A DNA stretch of 64,000 nucleotides from Actinomycetospora chibensis (GCF_028737215.1 NZ_JAQZAM010000008.1:222503-286502), one strand, 5' to 3'. Counted from the stretch's first letter, positions 33,354 through 42,543 are shown. Translations and numbers: made by a program. The notes: a model not told the origin generated them from the sequence alone.

Positions 33354-34531
33354 GCGCTCACTCCGGTGGGCTGTCCTGTGGGGAGAGGGATCCAGGGGGC
33401 GAGGCGCCCGCGCCCCAGGCGCTGGTCGGGGTCGAGGGACGCCGCGACGGCGCGCAGCAGGACGGCCGAGGCGGGCGCGGGCCCGAAGGCCGGCAGCGAC
33501 GCCCCGTCGGGACGCTGGCGCAGGGTCGAGGTGCCGCCGGCCTCGGCGACGCGCCGGTGCGCGGCGGCCACGAGGTCGGCGTCGGCGGGCAGCGCCAGGG
33601 TGGCGATCCCGGTGCGGGGCGACGCGGTCACCTCCGTGAGCCCGCCGGCGTCCCCGCCGATGTCGCTGTCGAGCCCGTCCAGCACGCCGGGCAGCGCCGA
33701 CGGGATGACGCCGAGGCGCAGCACCGCGCGGCCGTCGGGCCGGGCGCGTACCGCGGCATCGTGCGCGTCCCAGGCGGCGGTGGCGTCGTCGGGGGCGAGC
33801 ACCTCGCCCCCGACCGTCTCCACGAGCTTGCGCGCCCGCGTGTCGGCGCCCTCGGGCGATCCCTCGAACAGACAGAGCAGCCGGTCGGCGTGCCACTGCA
33901 CCGCCACGGCCTCGACGGGGCTGTCGGCGACGCGGCGGGCGAGGTCGGCCATCCCCGCCCGGTCGGTCGGCACGGCCACGGTGGGCGTGGACCGCGGAGC
34001 CGGGTGCAGACGCAGGACGAGCCCGGCGATCACCGCGAGGGTGCCGTGCGCGCCGTGCAGGACCTTGGTGAGGTCGTAGCCCGCGACGTTCTTGATGACG
34101 TGCCCGCCGGAGCGGGCGATGGTCCCGTCGGGCAGGACGACCGTCGCGCCGATCACGAGGTCGCGCAGCGAGCCGTACTGCAGCGACCGCGGTCCGGAGT
34201 CCGCGGTGGCGAACAGCCCGCCGAGCGTGGCGCCCGCGGTCGCGCGGGCGGGGTCGACCGCGACGCGCTGCTGGTGCTGGGCGAGCTCGTCCTGCAGAGC
34301 GGCGAACGGCGTGCCGGCCCGGACCTCGACGGTCATGTCGCCGGGGTTGTGGGTGACGATCCCGCTCAGCCCGGTGACGTCGAGGACGGTGTCGGCGGGC
34401 GCGGGCGTGCCCGCCCAGTCGGCAGCGGTGCCGGCGCCGGCGACCCGGAGCGTGCCGGGGTGGGCGAGGACGGCGTCGCGGAGCTCGTCGACGGTGGTGG
34501 GCGTGACGGTCGTGACCGCTGGGGTGCTCAC
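33350..34531 (-). CDS. glcE: Glycolate oxidase FAD-binding subunit GlcE
   Basis: A 393-residue FAD_binding_4 protein, shorter than GlcD as usual for GlcE. The FAD-binding part shows LRVAGAGTAADWAGTPAPAD, VEVRAGTPFAALQDELA, ATAGATLGGLFATADSGPRS and GHVIKNVAGYDLTKVL. The C-terminal half is a diverged vanillyl-alcohol-oxidase-like cap. Together with GlcD and GlcF it oxidises glycolate to glyoxylate. The start overlaps the glcD stop, and its own stop overlaps the glcF start, so translation is probably coupled. Confidence 0.92.
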   Translation of the reverse strand: MSTPAVTTVTPTTVDELRDAVLAHPGTLRVAGAGTAADWAGTPAPADTVLDVTGLSGIVTHNPGDMTVEVRAGTPFAALQDELAQHQQRVAVDPARATAGATLGGLFATADSGPRSLQYGSLRDLVIGATVVLPDGTIARSGGHVIKNVAGYDLTKVLHGAHGTLAVIAGLVLRLHPAPRSTPTVAVPTDRAGMADLARRVADSPVEAVAVQWHADRLLCLFEGSPEGADTRARKLVETVGGEVLAPDDATAAWDAHDAAVRARPDGRAVLRLGVIPSALPGVLDGLDSDIGGDAGGLTEVTASPRTGIATLALPADADLVAAAHRRVAEAGGTSTLRQRPDGASLPAFGPAPASAVLLRAVAASLDPDQRLGRGRLAPWIPLPTGQPTGVSA

Positions 34532-35979
34532 AGTCGCTCGATCACTCCGGCTTCCTCGAGGGGATGGGGCTGGTACTTGCCCGGACGCTCACCGCACAGC
34601 CGGGGCGTCGGGAAGAGCTTGCCGGGGTTGCAGCGGGAGTCCGGATCGAACGCGAGCCGCACGCGGTGCATGACCGCGAGGTCGTCGGAGGAGAACATCG
34701 CCGGCATCGAGCACGCCTTGTCGGTGCCGATGCCGTGCTCGCCCGAGAGCGACCCGCCGAGCTCGACGCACAGCTCGGCGATGTCGGTGGAGAGCTTCTC
34801 GGCGGCGTCGTGCTCGCCCGCGGCCTCGGAGTAGAGCACCAGCGGGTGCAGGTTGCCGTCGCCCGCATGGAAGACGTTGGCGACGCGCAGGCCGGCGTCG
34901 CGGCCCATGTCGGCGATGCGCGTGAGCACCTCGGCCAGCCGCGTCCGCGGGACGACGCCGTCCTGGACGATGTAGTCGGGGCTGATCCGCCCGACCGCGG
35001 CGAACGCGGCCTTGCGCCCCTTCCACACCTTCTGGCGCTCCTCGGCCTCCTGCGGCACGTGCAGCCGGGTGGCGCCGTGGCGCTCGCAGATGGCCGTGAG
35101 CTGCTCGAACTCGGCCTCGACCTCGTCGGACGGGCCGTCCAGCTCGATGATGAGCGCCGCGGGGGAGTCGACGGTGAGGCCCGCGCCGGTGGCGGCCTCG
35201 GAGGCCTCCATCGCCAGCGAGTCCATCATCTCGACCGCGGCCGGGATGATCGCGGCGTCGACGATGTCGCCGACGGTGTCACCCGCGGCCTCGATCGACG
35301 GGAAGTCGGCGAGCACGGTGCGCACCGACTGCGGGGTCTGCAGCAGCCGGACGGTGACCGAGGTGGCGACGCCGAGCGTGCCCTCCGAGCCGATGAACAG
35401 CCCGCGCAGATCCGGTCCGGCCTGCTCACCGGTCGGGCCTCCGAGCGTCACCACCGAGCCGTCGGCGAGCACGACCTCCATCTCCAGCACGTGGTTGGTG
35501 GTGAAGCCGTACTTCAGACAGTGCGCACCGCCGGAGTTCTCCGCGACGTTGCCGCCGATGGTGCAGACCTGCTGGCTGGACGGGTCGGGCGCGTAGTAGA
35601 GCCCGTACGGGGCGGCGGCCTTGGAGATCTCGAGGTTGTAGACGCCGGGCTCGAGCACCGCCCGCCGGTTCTCGACGTCGATCTCGAGGATGCGGCGCAG
35701 CTTCTGCAGCGAGATCACGACGCCGTCGGCGACGGGCATCGCGCCGCCGGACAGGCCGGTGCCCGCACCGCGCGCCACGAACGGCATCCCGTACTTCGCG
35801 CAGAGCCGGACCGCGCCCGCGACCTCCTCGGCGTCACGGGGGAGCACGACGAGCGCCGGCACCTGCCGGAACCCGGTGAGTCCGTCGCACTCGTAGCTGC
35901 GCAGACCCACCTCGTCGGTGATCACGCCGTTCTCCGACAACAGATCGGTGAACTCCCGGACCATCTGGGCGTCGACCAT
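34528..35979 (-). CDS. glcD: Glycolate oxidase FAD subunit GlcD
   Basis: A 483-residue FAD-linked oxidase. The FAD-binding motifs are PFVARGAGTGLSGGAMPV and TIGGNVAENSGGAHCLKYG, with GSEGTLGVATSVTVRLL. The C-terminal domain has the substrate and metal residues in NVFHAGDGNLHPLVLYSE and SGEHGIGTDKACSM. It is the catalytic dehydrogenase of the glycolate (or D-lactate) oxidase complex; a D-lactate specificity cannot be excluded by eye. The ATG overlaps the HAD stop codon (TGATG). The companion subunits support glycolate oxidase over a stand-alone D-lactate dehydrogenase. Confidence 0.93.
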   Translation of the reverse strand: MVDAQMVREFTDLLSENGVITDEVGLRSYECDGLTGFRQVPALVVLPRDAEEVAGAVRLCAKYGMPFVARGAGTGLSGGAMPVADGVVISLQKLRRILEIDVENRRAVLEPGVYNLEISKAAAPYGLYYAPDPSSQQVCTIGGNVAENSGGAHCLKYGFTTNHVLEMEVVLADGSVVTLGGPTGEQAGPDLRGLFIGSEGTLGVATSVTVRLLQTPQSVRTVLADFPSIEAAGDTVGDIVDAAIIPAAVEMMDSLAMEASEAATGAGLTVDSPAALIIELDGPSDEVEAEFEQLTAICERHGATRLHVPQEAEERQKVWKGRKAAFAAVGRISPDYIVQDGVVPRTRLAEVLTRIADMGRDAGLRVANVFHAGDGNLHPLVLYSEAAGEHDAAEKLSTDIAELCVELGGSLSGEHGIGTDKACSMPAMFSSDDLAVMHRVRLAFDPDSRCNPGKLFPTPRLCGERPGKYQPHPLEEAGVIERL

Positions 35980-36734
35980 CAGCCACCTCCCCGACTCGCT
36001 GCGTGACGATCCTCGCGCGCCGATCGCACGACCGCCACCAGACGGTCGGGGTCGGCGAGGTCCGTGAAGACGTACTCGGCGCCCGACGCGTGCAGCTCCG
36101 CGAGGGTTGCCCCGCCCGTGGCCACTCCTACCGCGATCCCGCCCGCCCGGTGCGCGGCCTCGACGTCGAGCGGGGTGTCGCCCACGACGACGAGCGTCGG
36201 CGAGCTCCCGTAGCGGGCCGCGAGCGCGTCGCGAGCGGCGGTGACGACCCGGACGCGCTCGCCCGGTCCCTCGCCGTAGCCGCCGAGTGCGAGGTCGATC
36301 GGGCCGTCGGCGAGCCCGACGGCGGCGAGCTTGGCCCGCGCACCGGCGCGGACGTTGCCGGTGGTGAGCGTCTGCACGACGCCCGGCTCGGCGGCGAGCG
36401 CGGCGATCGTCTCCGGGATGCCGGGCAGCGTGTGCGCGACGTCCGCGAGGTCGGGCTCGCGGCGACCCCACTCGGCGCCGACCTCGGCGATCATGGCGTG
36501 GCCGAAGTCGTGGCCGCGCCCGCGCAGGTGCGTGGCGTGCTCGTCGGGCAGGGCGTCGCGCAGCGCCTCGCCGATCAGCCAGTCGGTGCGCCCCGGCATC
36601 AGGACCTGCTCCTCGGGGGCGGGGTGCCCGGTGACGGTGGTGAATGCCTGCTCGAGCACCTCGCGGCCCACGACGCCGCCGCGCAGCAGCGTGCCGTCGA
36701 CGTCCCAGCAGACGGCCACGTCGGGCGGGGTCAT
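35979..36734 (-). CDS. HAD-superfamily hydrolase, probable phosphoglycolate phosphatase
   Basis: A 251-residue HAD phosphatase with the four motifs: motif I CWDVDGTLLRGG (DxDGT), motif II TTGN (Thr), a Lys at RAKLAAVGL, and motif IV VVVGDTPLDVEAAHRAG. The cap is a helical C1 type, as in Gph. It is the first gene of the operon before glcDEF, and its stop overlaps the glcD ATG. That makes 2-phosphoglycolate the likely substrate: the product glycolate would go directly to GlcDEF. Specificity is inferred from context; pyrophosphatase or another sugar-phosphatase activity is possible. Confidence 0.82.
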   Translation of the reverse strand: MTPPDVAVCWDVDGTLLRGGVVGREVLEQAFTTVTGHPAPEEQVLMPGRTDWLIGEALRDALPDEHATHLRGRGHDFGHAMIAEVGAEWGRREPDLADVAHTLPGIPETIAALAAEPGVVQTLTTGNVRAGARAKLAAVGLADGPIDLALGGYGEGPGERVRVVTAARDALAARYGSSPTLVVVGDTPLDVEAAHRAGGIAVGVATGGATLAELHASGAEYVFTDLADPDRLVAVVRSAREDRHAASRGGG

Positions 36735-36979
36735 CGCAGCTCCTCGTCGGGCATTCCGGCCGGCTCCTCGCCCAGTCGTGCGGCCGCGGCCACGCAGTTC
36801 TACCGGGACCGCGGCGATGCCGCGCTTCGGCGACCACCGCGACGAGCCGAGGAGCCTCTGCTTCGCGCGCGTCCTGGCCCGTCGCCGATCACGGCCCGAT
36901 CCCGGGTGGGTGCGGGACGGCGACGGTCGGGCGTTAGCGTCGAGCGACCGTCCGCTCGCCCGTTCCGGAGGCTCCCCGC

Positions 36980-37660
36980 GTGGCCCGTTCCCTCTCCGAA
37001 TCCGTCGAGGCCGGGTGGGCCGAGGCGCTCGAGCCGGTCGCCGACACCATCGCGGCGATGGGCGACTTCCTGCGCGCCGAGGTCGCCGCGGGCCGCAAGT
37101 ACCTGCCGGCGGGCGCGAACGTGCTGCGGGCGTTCCAGCAGCCCTTCGCCGACGTGCGCGTGCTGGTGATGGGCCAGGACCCGTACCCGACCCCCGGCCA
37201 CGCCGTCGGGCTGTCGTTCTCGGTGGCCCCGGACGTGCGGCCGCTGCCGAAGAGCCTCCAGAACATCTTCCGCGAGTACCAGAGCGACCTCGGCCATCCC
37301 GCGCCGAGCACCGGCGACCTCACGCCGTGGGCGCAGGCGGGCGTCCTGATGCTCAACAGGGTGCTCACCGTCGAGCCCGGCGCGCCCGGGTCGCACCGGA
37401 ACAAGGGCTGGGAGAAGGTCACCGAGGCCGCCGTGCAGGCGCTCGTGCTGCGCCCGGACCAGCCGCTGGTCGCGGTGCTGTGGGGGAAGGACGCGCAGAC
37501 GGTGAAGCCGCTGCTCGGGGACGAGGTGCCCACCGTCGAGTCGGCGCACCCGAGCCCCATGTCGGCCGACCGCGGGTTCTTCGGGTCGAAGCCGTTCAGC
37601 CGCGTCGACGAGTACCTCACCGAGCTCGGTGACGACCCGCTGGACTGGCGTCTGCCCTAG
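36980..37660 (+). CDS. ung: Uracil-DNA glycosylase, family 1
   Basis: A 226-residue family-1 UDG that removes uracil from DNA. The water-activating loop [18 protein letters not shown] (catalytic D67) is complete. [10 protein letters not shown] and the DNA-intercalation loop [14 protein letters not shown] (His near 190) are also complete. [12 protein letters not shown] precedes the latter. GTG 36980 has CCGGAGG at 36965-36971. In this position it matches Mycobacterium (Rv2976c). The 245 bp before it (36735-36979) hold no gene that I can support. Confidence 0.96.
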   Translation: MARSLSESVEAGWAEALEPVADTIAAMGDFLRAEVAAGRKYLPAGANVLRAFQQPFADVRVLVMGQDPYPTPGHAVGLSFSVAPDVRPLPKSLQNIFREYQSDLGHPAPSTGDLTPWAQAGVLMLNRVLTVEPGAPGSHRNKGWEKVTEAAVQALVLRPDQPLVAVLWGKDAQTVKPLLGDEVPTVESAHPSPMSADRGFFGSKPFSRVDEYLTELGDDPLDWRLP

Positions 37661-37679
37661 ACCCCGTGGGGTCGCGACG

Positions 37680-38111
37680 TCAGCGACGTCCCCAGCGTCG
37701 CGTGGTGCGGCGGACCGGGGGGCGCTGGGGCGCGAACATGCTCCACCCCTGCGGCGGGGTGGTCTCCGGGCGGTGACGTCCGGCGCGGCGACGGGCGAAC
37801 ACGAGGCGCCAGAGATCGCCGAACCGGCGGCGCGGGCGGGGGGCGACCACCGGCAGGGACGGGCGGGCGACGACCGGCGCGGCCGAGGACGGGGCGATCC
37901 GCGGGTCGGGAGCGGGCTGGTCGGGAGCAGGCTGGTCGGGAGCGGGCTGGTCGGGAGCGGGGGGTGGCACGGGCACCGGCCCCGTGGGCGCCATCGTGGC
38001 GGCCCTCGCCGCGGACCCGGCACGGGCCTCGTCGTCCGTGAGTCGCTCGGAGGAGACGCGGAGCGGCGCAGGGGTTCGTCCGGGAGCGTTCCGGTATCCC
38101 GGCTGGCTCAC
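37680..38111 (-). CDS. Hypothetical Pro/Arg-rich protein with PDQPA repeats
   Basis: A 143-residue protein from GTG 38111, supported by GGAGG just upstream. It starts VSQPGYRNAPGRTPAPLRVS. A central Pro-rich part has the pentad APDQP repeated three to four times, encoded by 15-bp tandem repeats at 37906-37962. The C-terminal half is strongly basic (RPRRRFGDLWRLVFARRRAG, ending RTTRRWGRR). It looks disordered with a possible nucleic-acid- or membrane-binding tail. No domain is recognised. It is divergent from the DUF397 gene and may share its operator. The 19-bp gap to the convergent ung stop leaves little room for a terminator. Confidence 0.6.
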   Translation of the reverse strand: MSQPGYRNAPGRTPAPLRVSSERLTDDEARAGSAARAATMAPTGPVPVPPPAPDQPAPDQPAPDQPAPDPRIAPSSAAPVVARPSLPVVAPRPRRRFGDLWRLVFARRRAGRHRPETTPPQGWSMFAPQRPPVRRTTRRWGRR

Positions 38112-38173
38112 GCGGACCTCCGTTCGTCGCTCCACCCGACGTCGGCGACGACCCCCACCATGACCGACGTACT

Positions 38174-38210
38174 GTGCAGATGCAAGAACATCTGCACCGC
38201 GGATCTGCAC
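38174..38210. promoter_or_regulatory. Palindromic operator with an extra half-site, upstream of the DUF397 gene
   Basis: GTGCAGATG (38174-38182) and CATCTGCAC (38189-38197) form a perfect 9-bp inverted repeat with a 6-bp centre. A third half-site, ATCTGCAC, follows at 38203-38210. The site lies in the divergent promoter gap 38112-38245. It is likely bound by the HTH protein encoded at 38601, or by a similar regulator. GTACTG/TACTGT just before it may be a -10. Confidence 0.65.
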
Positions 38211-38245
38211 CGCAGAGCGCTGATGCAGGACCGGGGGGAGGTCGC

Positions 38246-38488
38246 ATGCCCGAGTTCGTCGACGCGCACGCGGTGGCGGAGAACGACGTCACGTGGCGCA
38301 AGAGCCGTCGCAGCAACCCGAAGGGGAACTGCGTCGAGGTGGCGCCGCTGCCCGACGGGGGCGTGGCCGTGCGCCATTCGCGCCACCGTGAGGGACCCGT
38401 GCTGGTCTACACGCGCGCGGAGATGACCGCCTTCATCCTCGGGGCGAAGGACGGCGACTTCGACGACCTGCTGGCCGAAGGCGCCTAG
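38246..38488 (+). CDS. DUF397 domain protein
   Basis: An 80-residue protein that contains the DUF397 core: VTWRKSRRSNPKGNCVEVAP, then VAVRHSRHREGPVLVYTRAE and FILGAKDGDFDDL. The GGGGGGAGG ribosome site is ~6 nt upstream of ATG 38246. DUF397 proteins are a large actinobacterial family (WhiJ/BldB-associated) that pair with an XRE regulator carrying DUF5753. Here the partner follows 112 bp downstream. The pair may work like a toxin-antitoxin or developmental switch, as proposed for these families. Confidence 0.93.
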   Translation: MPEFVDAHAVAENDVTWRKSRRSNPKGNCVEVAPLPDGGVAVRHSRHREGPVLVYTRAEMTAFILGAKDGDFDDLLAEGA

Positions 38489-38600
38489 CGTCCCCGGAGG
38501 GCCCTGATGCGCCGTCCGGGCCACGGACGGCTGCTACCGTCGGCCCCGGTTCGGGCGCGCTCGGGCGTGCTGCCGACGTCAGGCTGATGGAGGTCCCCCC

Positions 38601-39527
38601 GTGGCACCGGAGAGGGATCCTGCGACGTCGGAGCCGGCCCCCGCGGTCCGGAACATCCGTGACGTGCCCGGTGGCGGCCCGACGGTCCTGCGCATCGTGC
38701 TCGGCCAGCAGCTGCGCGCGCTGCGCGAGCGGGCCGGGGTCACGCGCGAGGCCGCGGGCCACCGCATCCGGGGCTCGCACGCGAAGATCAGCCGGCTGGA
38801 GAACGGGCGCACCGGGTTCAAGGAGCGCGACGTCGCCGACCTGCTCAGCCTCTACGGCGTCCACGACGTCGACGAGCGTGCGCAGATGTTCGCCCTGACC
38901 CACCGCGCGAACGCCCCCGGCTGGTGGCACCGGTACTCCGACCTGCTCCCGCCCTGGTTCGAGACCTACGTGGGCCTCGAGCAGGCGGCGGCCCAGATCC
39001 GCACCTACGAGCCCCAGTTCGTCCCGGGGCTGCTCCAGACCGAGGCGATGGTCCGGCACGTGACCGCGCTCGGGCACCGGTCGATGTCCGACGAGGAGCT
39101 GGAGCGTCGCGTCGCGCTCCGTCTCCGTCGCCAGCGGGTGCTGGACGCCGAGGACCCCCCGACGCTGTGGGCGGTGGTCGACGAGGCGGCGCTGCGTCGG
39201 CTGACCGGGGGCGCCGAGGTGATGCGCGCCCAGGTCGACCACCTGCTGGAGGTCTCCGACCGGCGTCACGTCGTCGTGCAGATGGTGCCGTTCCACCTCG
39301 GCGGGCATGCGGGCGCCGGCGGGCCGTTCAGCATCCTGAGGTTCTCGCGGGAGTCCGAGGTGCCCGACGTCGTGTACCTCGAGCAGCTCACGAGCGCGCT
39401 GTACCTCGACAAGCCCAGCGACGTGGACGACTACCTCGCCACCATGGAGCTGCTCCGCGTGCAGGCCCTCTCGCCGCACGCGACGCGCGACGCCCTGGTC
39501 GCGCTGCGGGACGACCTCGGGAGCTAG
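38601..39527 (+). CDS. XRE-family HTH regulator with DUF5753 (WhiJ/Scr1-like)
   Basis: A 308-residue protein. Residues ~30-85 are an XRE helix-turn-helix (LGQQLRALRERAGVTREAAG, GSHAKISRLENGRTGFKE). Residues ~110-300 are the DUF5753 domain (YVGLEQAAAQIRTYEPQFVP, GLLQTEAMVR, VVVQMVPFHLGGHAGAGGPF, VVYLEQLTSALYLDKPSDVD). GTG 38601 has GGAGG at 38588-38592. It is the usual partner of the DUF397 gene just upstream; gene order here is DUF397 first. It probably binds the inverted repeat at 38174. Confidence 0.93.
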   Translation: MAPERDPATSEPAPAVRNIRDVPGGGPTVLRIVLGQQLRALRERAGVTREAAGHRIRGSHAKISRLENGRTGFKERDVADLLSLYGVHDVDERAQMFALTHRANAPGWWHRYSDLLPPWFETYVGLEQAAAQIRTYEPQFVPGLLQTEAMVRHVTALGHRSMSDEELERRVALRLRRQRVLDAEDPPTLWAVVDEAALRRLTGGAEVMRAQVDHLLEVSDRRHVVVQMVPFHLGGHAGAGGPFSILRFSRESEVPDVVYLEQLTSALYLDKPSDVDDYLATMELLRVQALSPHATRDALVALRDDLGS

Positions 39528-39542
39528 CGGAGGACGAGCCGC

Positions 39543-39575
39543 AGCCGGGGACGGGCCGGGAACTCAGCCCCGGCT
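39543..39575. terminator. Hairpin at the convergent ends of the HTH gene and rpmB
   Basis: AGCCGGGG (39543-39550) pairs with CCCCGGCT (39568-39575), an 8-bp stem with a 17-nt loop. It lies 16 bp past the HTH stop and overlaps the last codons of rpmB on the other strand. It could terminate transcription from the left. It has no U-tract, as is common in GC-rich actinobacteria. Confidence 0.45.
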
Positions 39576-39755
39576 GACCTTGCCGGCCTTGAGGCAGGAG
39601 GTGCAGACGTTCATCCGCTTGCGGTTGCCACCGGCCACGCGGGCGTGGACGGTCTGCACGTTCGGGTTCCAGCGACGGTTCGTCCGCACGTGCGAGTGCG
39701 ACACCGACTTCCCGAACCCCGGGCCCTTCGCGCACACGTCACACACGGCACTCAC
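39564..39755 (-). CDS. rpmB: 50S ribosomal protein L28
   Basis: A 63-residue L28: [20 protein letters not shown], then [14 protein letters not shown] and [15 protein letters not shown]. Both Cys pairs (CDVC and CTSC) are kept, so this is the zinc-binding C+ form rather than the zinc-independent paralogue. GTG 39755 has GAGGAG upstream. It is divergent from recG. In Streptomyces and Mycobacterium a DAK/DegV-type gene stands between this region and recG; it is not present here. Confidence 0.95.
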   Translation of the reverse strand: MSAVCDVCAKGPGFGKSVSHSHVRTNRRWNPNVQTVHARVAGGNRKRMNVCTSCLKAGKVSRG

Positions 39756-39940
39756 GGCGGAACTCCTCATTCGTACTGGCGATATCCGTACAAGCGATGC
39801 GGCGCACTCCAGCCGCGGACGGCGGTGCGCTCCTGTCACCAGAGTAGCCGAGGCGTGAGGGCCGCGATCCCGGCGGGGTGCGCGTGGGTCGCGCGGCGCC
39901 GCTGTCGGGGTGGGATGACATCGTGGTCCCCGTGGTGGGG

Positions 39941-42175
39941 ATGGAGACGCCGCTGCCCACGGCCCTGGGCGACAAGACCGCGAGGCCGCTCGCCCGCCAG
40001 CTCGAGCTGCACACCGTGGGCGACCTGCTGCGCCACTACCCCCGCCGCTACATCGCGCACACCCAGGTGACCCACTCCTCCGACCGCGAGGACCAGCGGT
40101 TCCGCGACAAGGAGCACGTCACGCTGCTCGGCACCGTCCACAGCGTCTCCGGGCGGCGGATGCGGAACCGCAAGGGCCACATCACCGAGGCGACGGTCGT
40201 GATCGGCGCCCAGCGCCTCACCTGCACCTTCTTCAACCAGCCCTACCGCGAGCGCGACCTGCAGCCCGGCACGCGCGCCCTGTTCTCCGGCGACCTCAGC
40301 CGCTACAAGGGCGGCTGGCAGCTCGCCGCCCCCGAGTTCATCGTGCTCGGCGCCGGCGTCAGCGCCGACCTGCCGGGGCTCATCCCGATCTACCCGGCCA
40401 CCAGGAAGCTGCGCTCCTGGGTGGTGATGATGGCCGTGCGCCAGGTGCTCGACCTCCTCGACGACCCCGAGGACCCGCTGCCCGAGGTGCTGCGTGCCGC
40501 CCACGGGCTCGCCACGCTCGGCGACGCCCTGCGCCGGGTGCACCTGCCCGACACCTGGGAGGAGCAGAAGGCGGCCCGGCGGCGGCTGGTGTGGGACGAG
40601 GCGTTCGGCCTGCAGCTCGCGATGGCCGGGCGCCGGGCGGGCGCCACCAGCCGCCCGGCGCCCGCGTGCCCCCGCCGCGAGGACGGCCTGGCCGCGGCGT
40701 TCGACGCCCGCCTCCCGTTCGCGCTCACCGGCGCCCAGACCACGGTCGGCGAGTCGCTCGCCGAGGTGCTCGCCGGCACGGAGCCGCTCAACCGTCTGCT
40801 GCAGGGCGACGTCGGCTCGGGCAAGACGATCGTCGCGCTGCGGGCGATGCTCCAGGTCGTCGACTCCGGACGGCAGGCCGTGCTGCTCGCGCCGACGGAG
40901 GTCCTCGCCGCGCAGCACGCCCGGTCACTGCGCGCGATGCTCGGGTCGCTCGGACGCGCGGGCGAGCTCCCCGACGATCCCACTGCCGACCCCGACGGCC
41001 ACGCCACGCGGGTCACGCTGCTCACCGGGTCGCTGGGCGCCAGGGCCCGCCGCGAGGCGCTGCTCGACGCCCAGTCCGGGGCCGCGGGCATCGTCGTCGG
41101 CACCCACGCGGTGATCCAGCAGGGCGTCGGCTTCGCCGATCTCGGCCTCGTCGTCGTCGACGAGCAGCACCGTTTCGGGGTGCACCAGCGCGACGAGCTG
41201 CGCTCCCGCCCGGGCACCACGACGCCGCACGTGCTGGTCATGACGGCGACGCCGATCCCGCGCACCGTCGCGCTGACCCTCTACGGCGACCTCGACACCT
41301 CGGTGCTCGACGAGCTCCCGGCCGGCCGGCAGCCGATCGCCACCACTGCGGTGCCGGCCGGTGTGAAGCCCCGCTGGCTCGAGCGGGCGTGGGAGCGCGT
41401 GCACGAGGAGGTCGCGGCGGGCCACCAGGTGTACGTCGTCTGCCCGCGCATCGGCGAGGAGGGCGGCGAGCCGGGCACCGAGGACGACGAGCCTTCCCGC
41501 GCCGCCGACGACCTGCTCGACCCGGAGGCCGACGCCGACGAGGAGCCCGGCCCCGAGGCGCGGCCGCCGCTCGCGGTGGCCGAGGTCGCGCCGATGCTCG
41601 CCGCCGGACCGCTCGCCGGGCTGCGACTCGAGGTGCTGCACGGCCGGATGCCCACCGACGAGAAGGACGCCGTGATGCGCGCGTTCTCCGAGGGCCGGGT
41701 CGACGTGCTGGTGGCCACGACGGTCATCGAGGTCGGCGTGGACGTCCCGAACGCCACGATGATGGTCATCCTGGACGCCGACCGGTTCGGCGTCTCGCAG
41801 CTCCACCAGCTGCGGGGGCGGGTCGGCCGGGGGTCGGCGTCCTCGTCCTGCCTGTTCGTCACCGAGGCCCTCGAGGGCTCGCCGGCCCTGACGCGCCTCG
41901 AGCGCCTCGCGGCGACGCCCGACGGCTTCGAGGTGTCGCGGCTCGACCTCGAGGTGCGCGACGAGGGCGACGTGCTCGGCGCGCAGCAGTCGGGGCGTCG
42001 CTCGGGGCTGCACATGCTCTCGGTGCTCAAGCACGCCGACCTCGTGGCCGAGGCCCGTGACGAGGCCCGCGAGGTGGTCGGCGCCGACCCCACGCTCGCC
42101 CGTCACCCGGGTCTCGCCGGGCTCGTGCGCTCGGTGGTCGACGAGGCCTCGGCGGCGTTCCTCGACCGGCTGTGA
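39941..42175 (+). CDS. recG: ATP-dependent DNA helicase RecG
   Basis: A branch-migration helicase of 744 residues from ATG 39941 ([20 protein letters not shown]). GTG codons upstream to 39878 could add about 20 residues, but the family start aligns with this ATG. The wedge OB domain ([20 protein letters not shown]) is followed by Walker A ([19 protein letters not shown]), DEQH ([17 protein letters not shown]), TATPIPRT, and motifs V/VI ([29 protein letters not shown]). An acidic low-complexity insertion of ~35 residues (near [20 protein letters not shown]) lies between motifs III and IV. It acts on stalled forks and recombination intermediates. Confidence 0.95.
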   Translation: METPLPTALGDKTARPLARQLELHTVGDLLRHYPRRYIAHTQVTHSSDREDQRFRDKEHVTLLGTVHSVSGRRMRNRKGHITEATVVIGAQRLTCTFFNQPYRERDLQPGTRALFSGDLSRYKGGWQLAAPEFIVLGAGVSADLPGLIPIYPATRKLRSWVVMMAVRQVLDLLDDPEDPLPEVLRAAHGLATLGDALRRVHLPDTWEEQKAARRRLVWDEAFGLQLAMAGRRAGATSRPAPACPRREDGLAAAFDARLPFALTGAQTTVGESLAEVLAGTEPLNRLLQGDVGSGKTIVALRAMLQVVDSGRQAVLLAPTEVLAAQHARSLRAMLGSLGRAGELPDDPTADPDGHATRVTLLTGSLGARARREALLDAQSGAAGIVVGTHAVIQQGVGFADLGLVVVDEQHRFGVHQRDELRSRPGTTTPHVLVMTATPIPRTVALTLYGDLDTSVLDELPAGRQPIATTAVPAGVKPRWLERAWERVHEEVAAGHQVYVVCPRIGEEGGEPGTEDDEPSRAADDLLDPEADADEEPGPEARPPLAVAEVAPMLAAGPLAGLRLEVLHGRMPTDEKDAVMRAFSEGRVDVLVATTVIEVGVDVPNATMMVILDADRFGVSQLHQLRGRVGRGSASSSCLFVTEALEGSPALTRLERLAATPDGFEVSRLDLEVRDEGDVLGAQQSGRRSGLHMLSVLKHADLVAEARDEAREVVGADPTLARHPGLAGLVRSVVDEASAAFLDRL

Positions 42176-42543
42176 CCCCTGTCCGGCCGTTCGTCGTCGC
42201 CGTTCCGGGTGTACGCCGCGGCGAGCGGTCCCGGGTTCCGGCGGCCACACCGATGAGCGCGGTGCAACGACCGCAGAGCGCGCTGTGACGGCGTGGTGTG
42301 GCGTCGTCGGGTCACGGATCGGTTACGTTTCGGTGGTCGCTGAGCATCAGCCCAGCGGCGCGCTCGGCCGCTCCGTCCGAACTCCCCGTCCGGCGGCCAC
42401 CCCGGAGCGCACGACGTCCCAGGACGGGGCGGGTGACCGACGTCGAGCCGCAGCTCCCCAGCGGCCCGCCGTCCGCGGACCCGGGGTCGTCCCCACGAAC
42501 CCCGGTCCGTCGAGCGCCGCCCGGCGGGCGATGGAGATCCCGC
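42176..42543. other. 368-bp intergenic region upstream of the NlpC/P60 gene
   Basis: No gene is supported here; the in-frame extension of the hydrolase upstream of 42544 is Arg/Pro/Ser-rich and has no family similarity. The stretch holds GC-rich inverted segments and a possible -10 (TACGTT near 42324). Cell-wall hydrolase genes in actinobacteria often carry long leaders, some with the c-di-AMP (ydaO-type) riboswitch. I could not find the conserved ydaO core here with confidence. A structured leader remains possible. Confidence 0.35.

Noticed and set aside
36331..36979. Plus-strand open frames between the HAD gene and ung
   Set aside because: They run antisense through the HAD gene or out of frame into ung, and have no ribosome site or family similarity.
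42176..42543. Possible c-di-AMP (ydaO-type) riboswitch before the NlpC/P60 gene
   Set aside because: The gene context is right, but I could not align the conserved ydaO core blocks; GC-rich fold-back segments alone are not enough. A covariance-model scan would decide.
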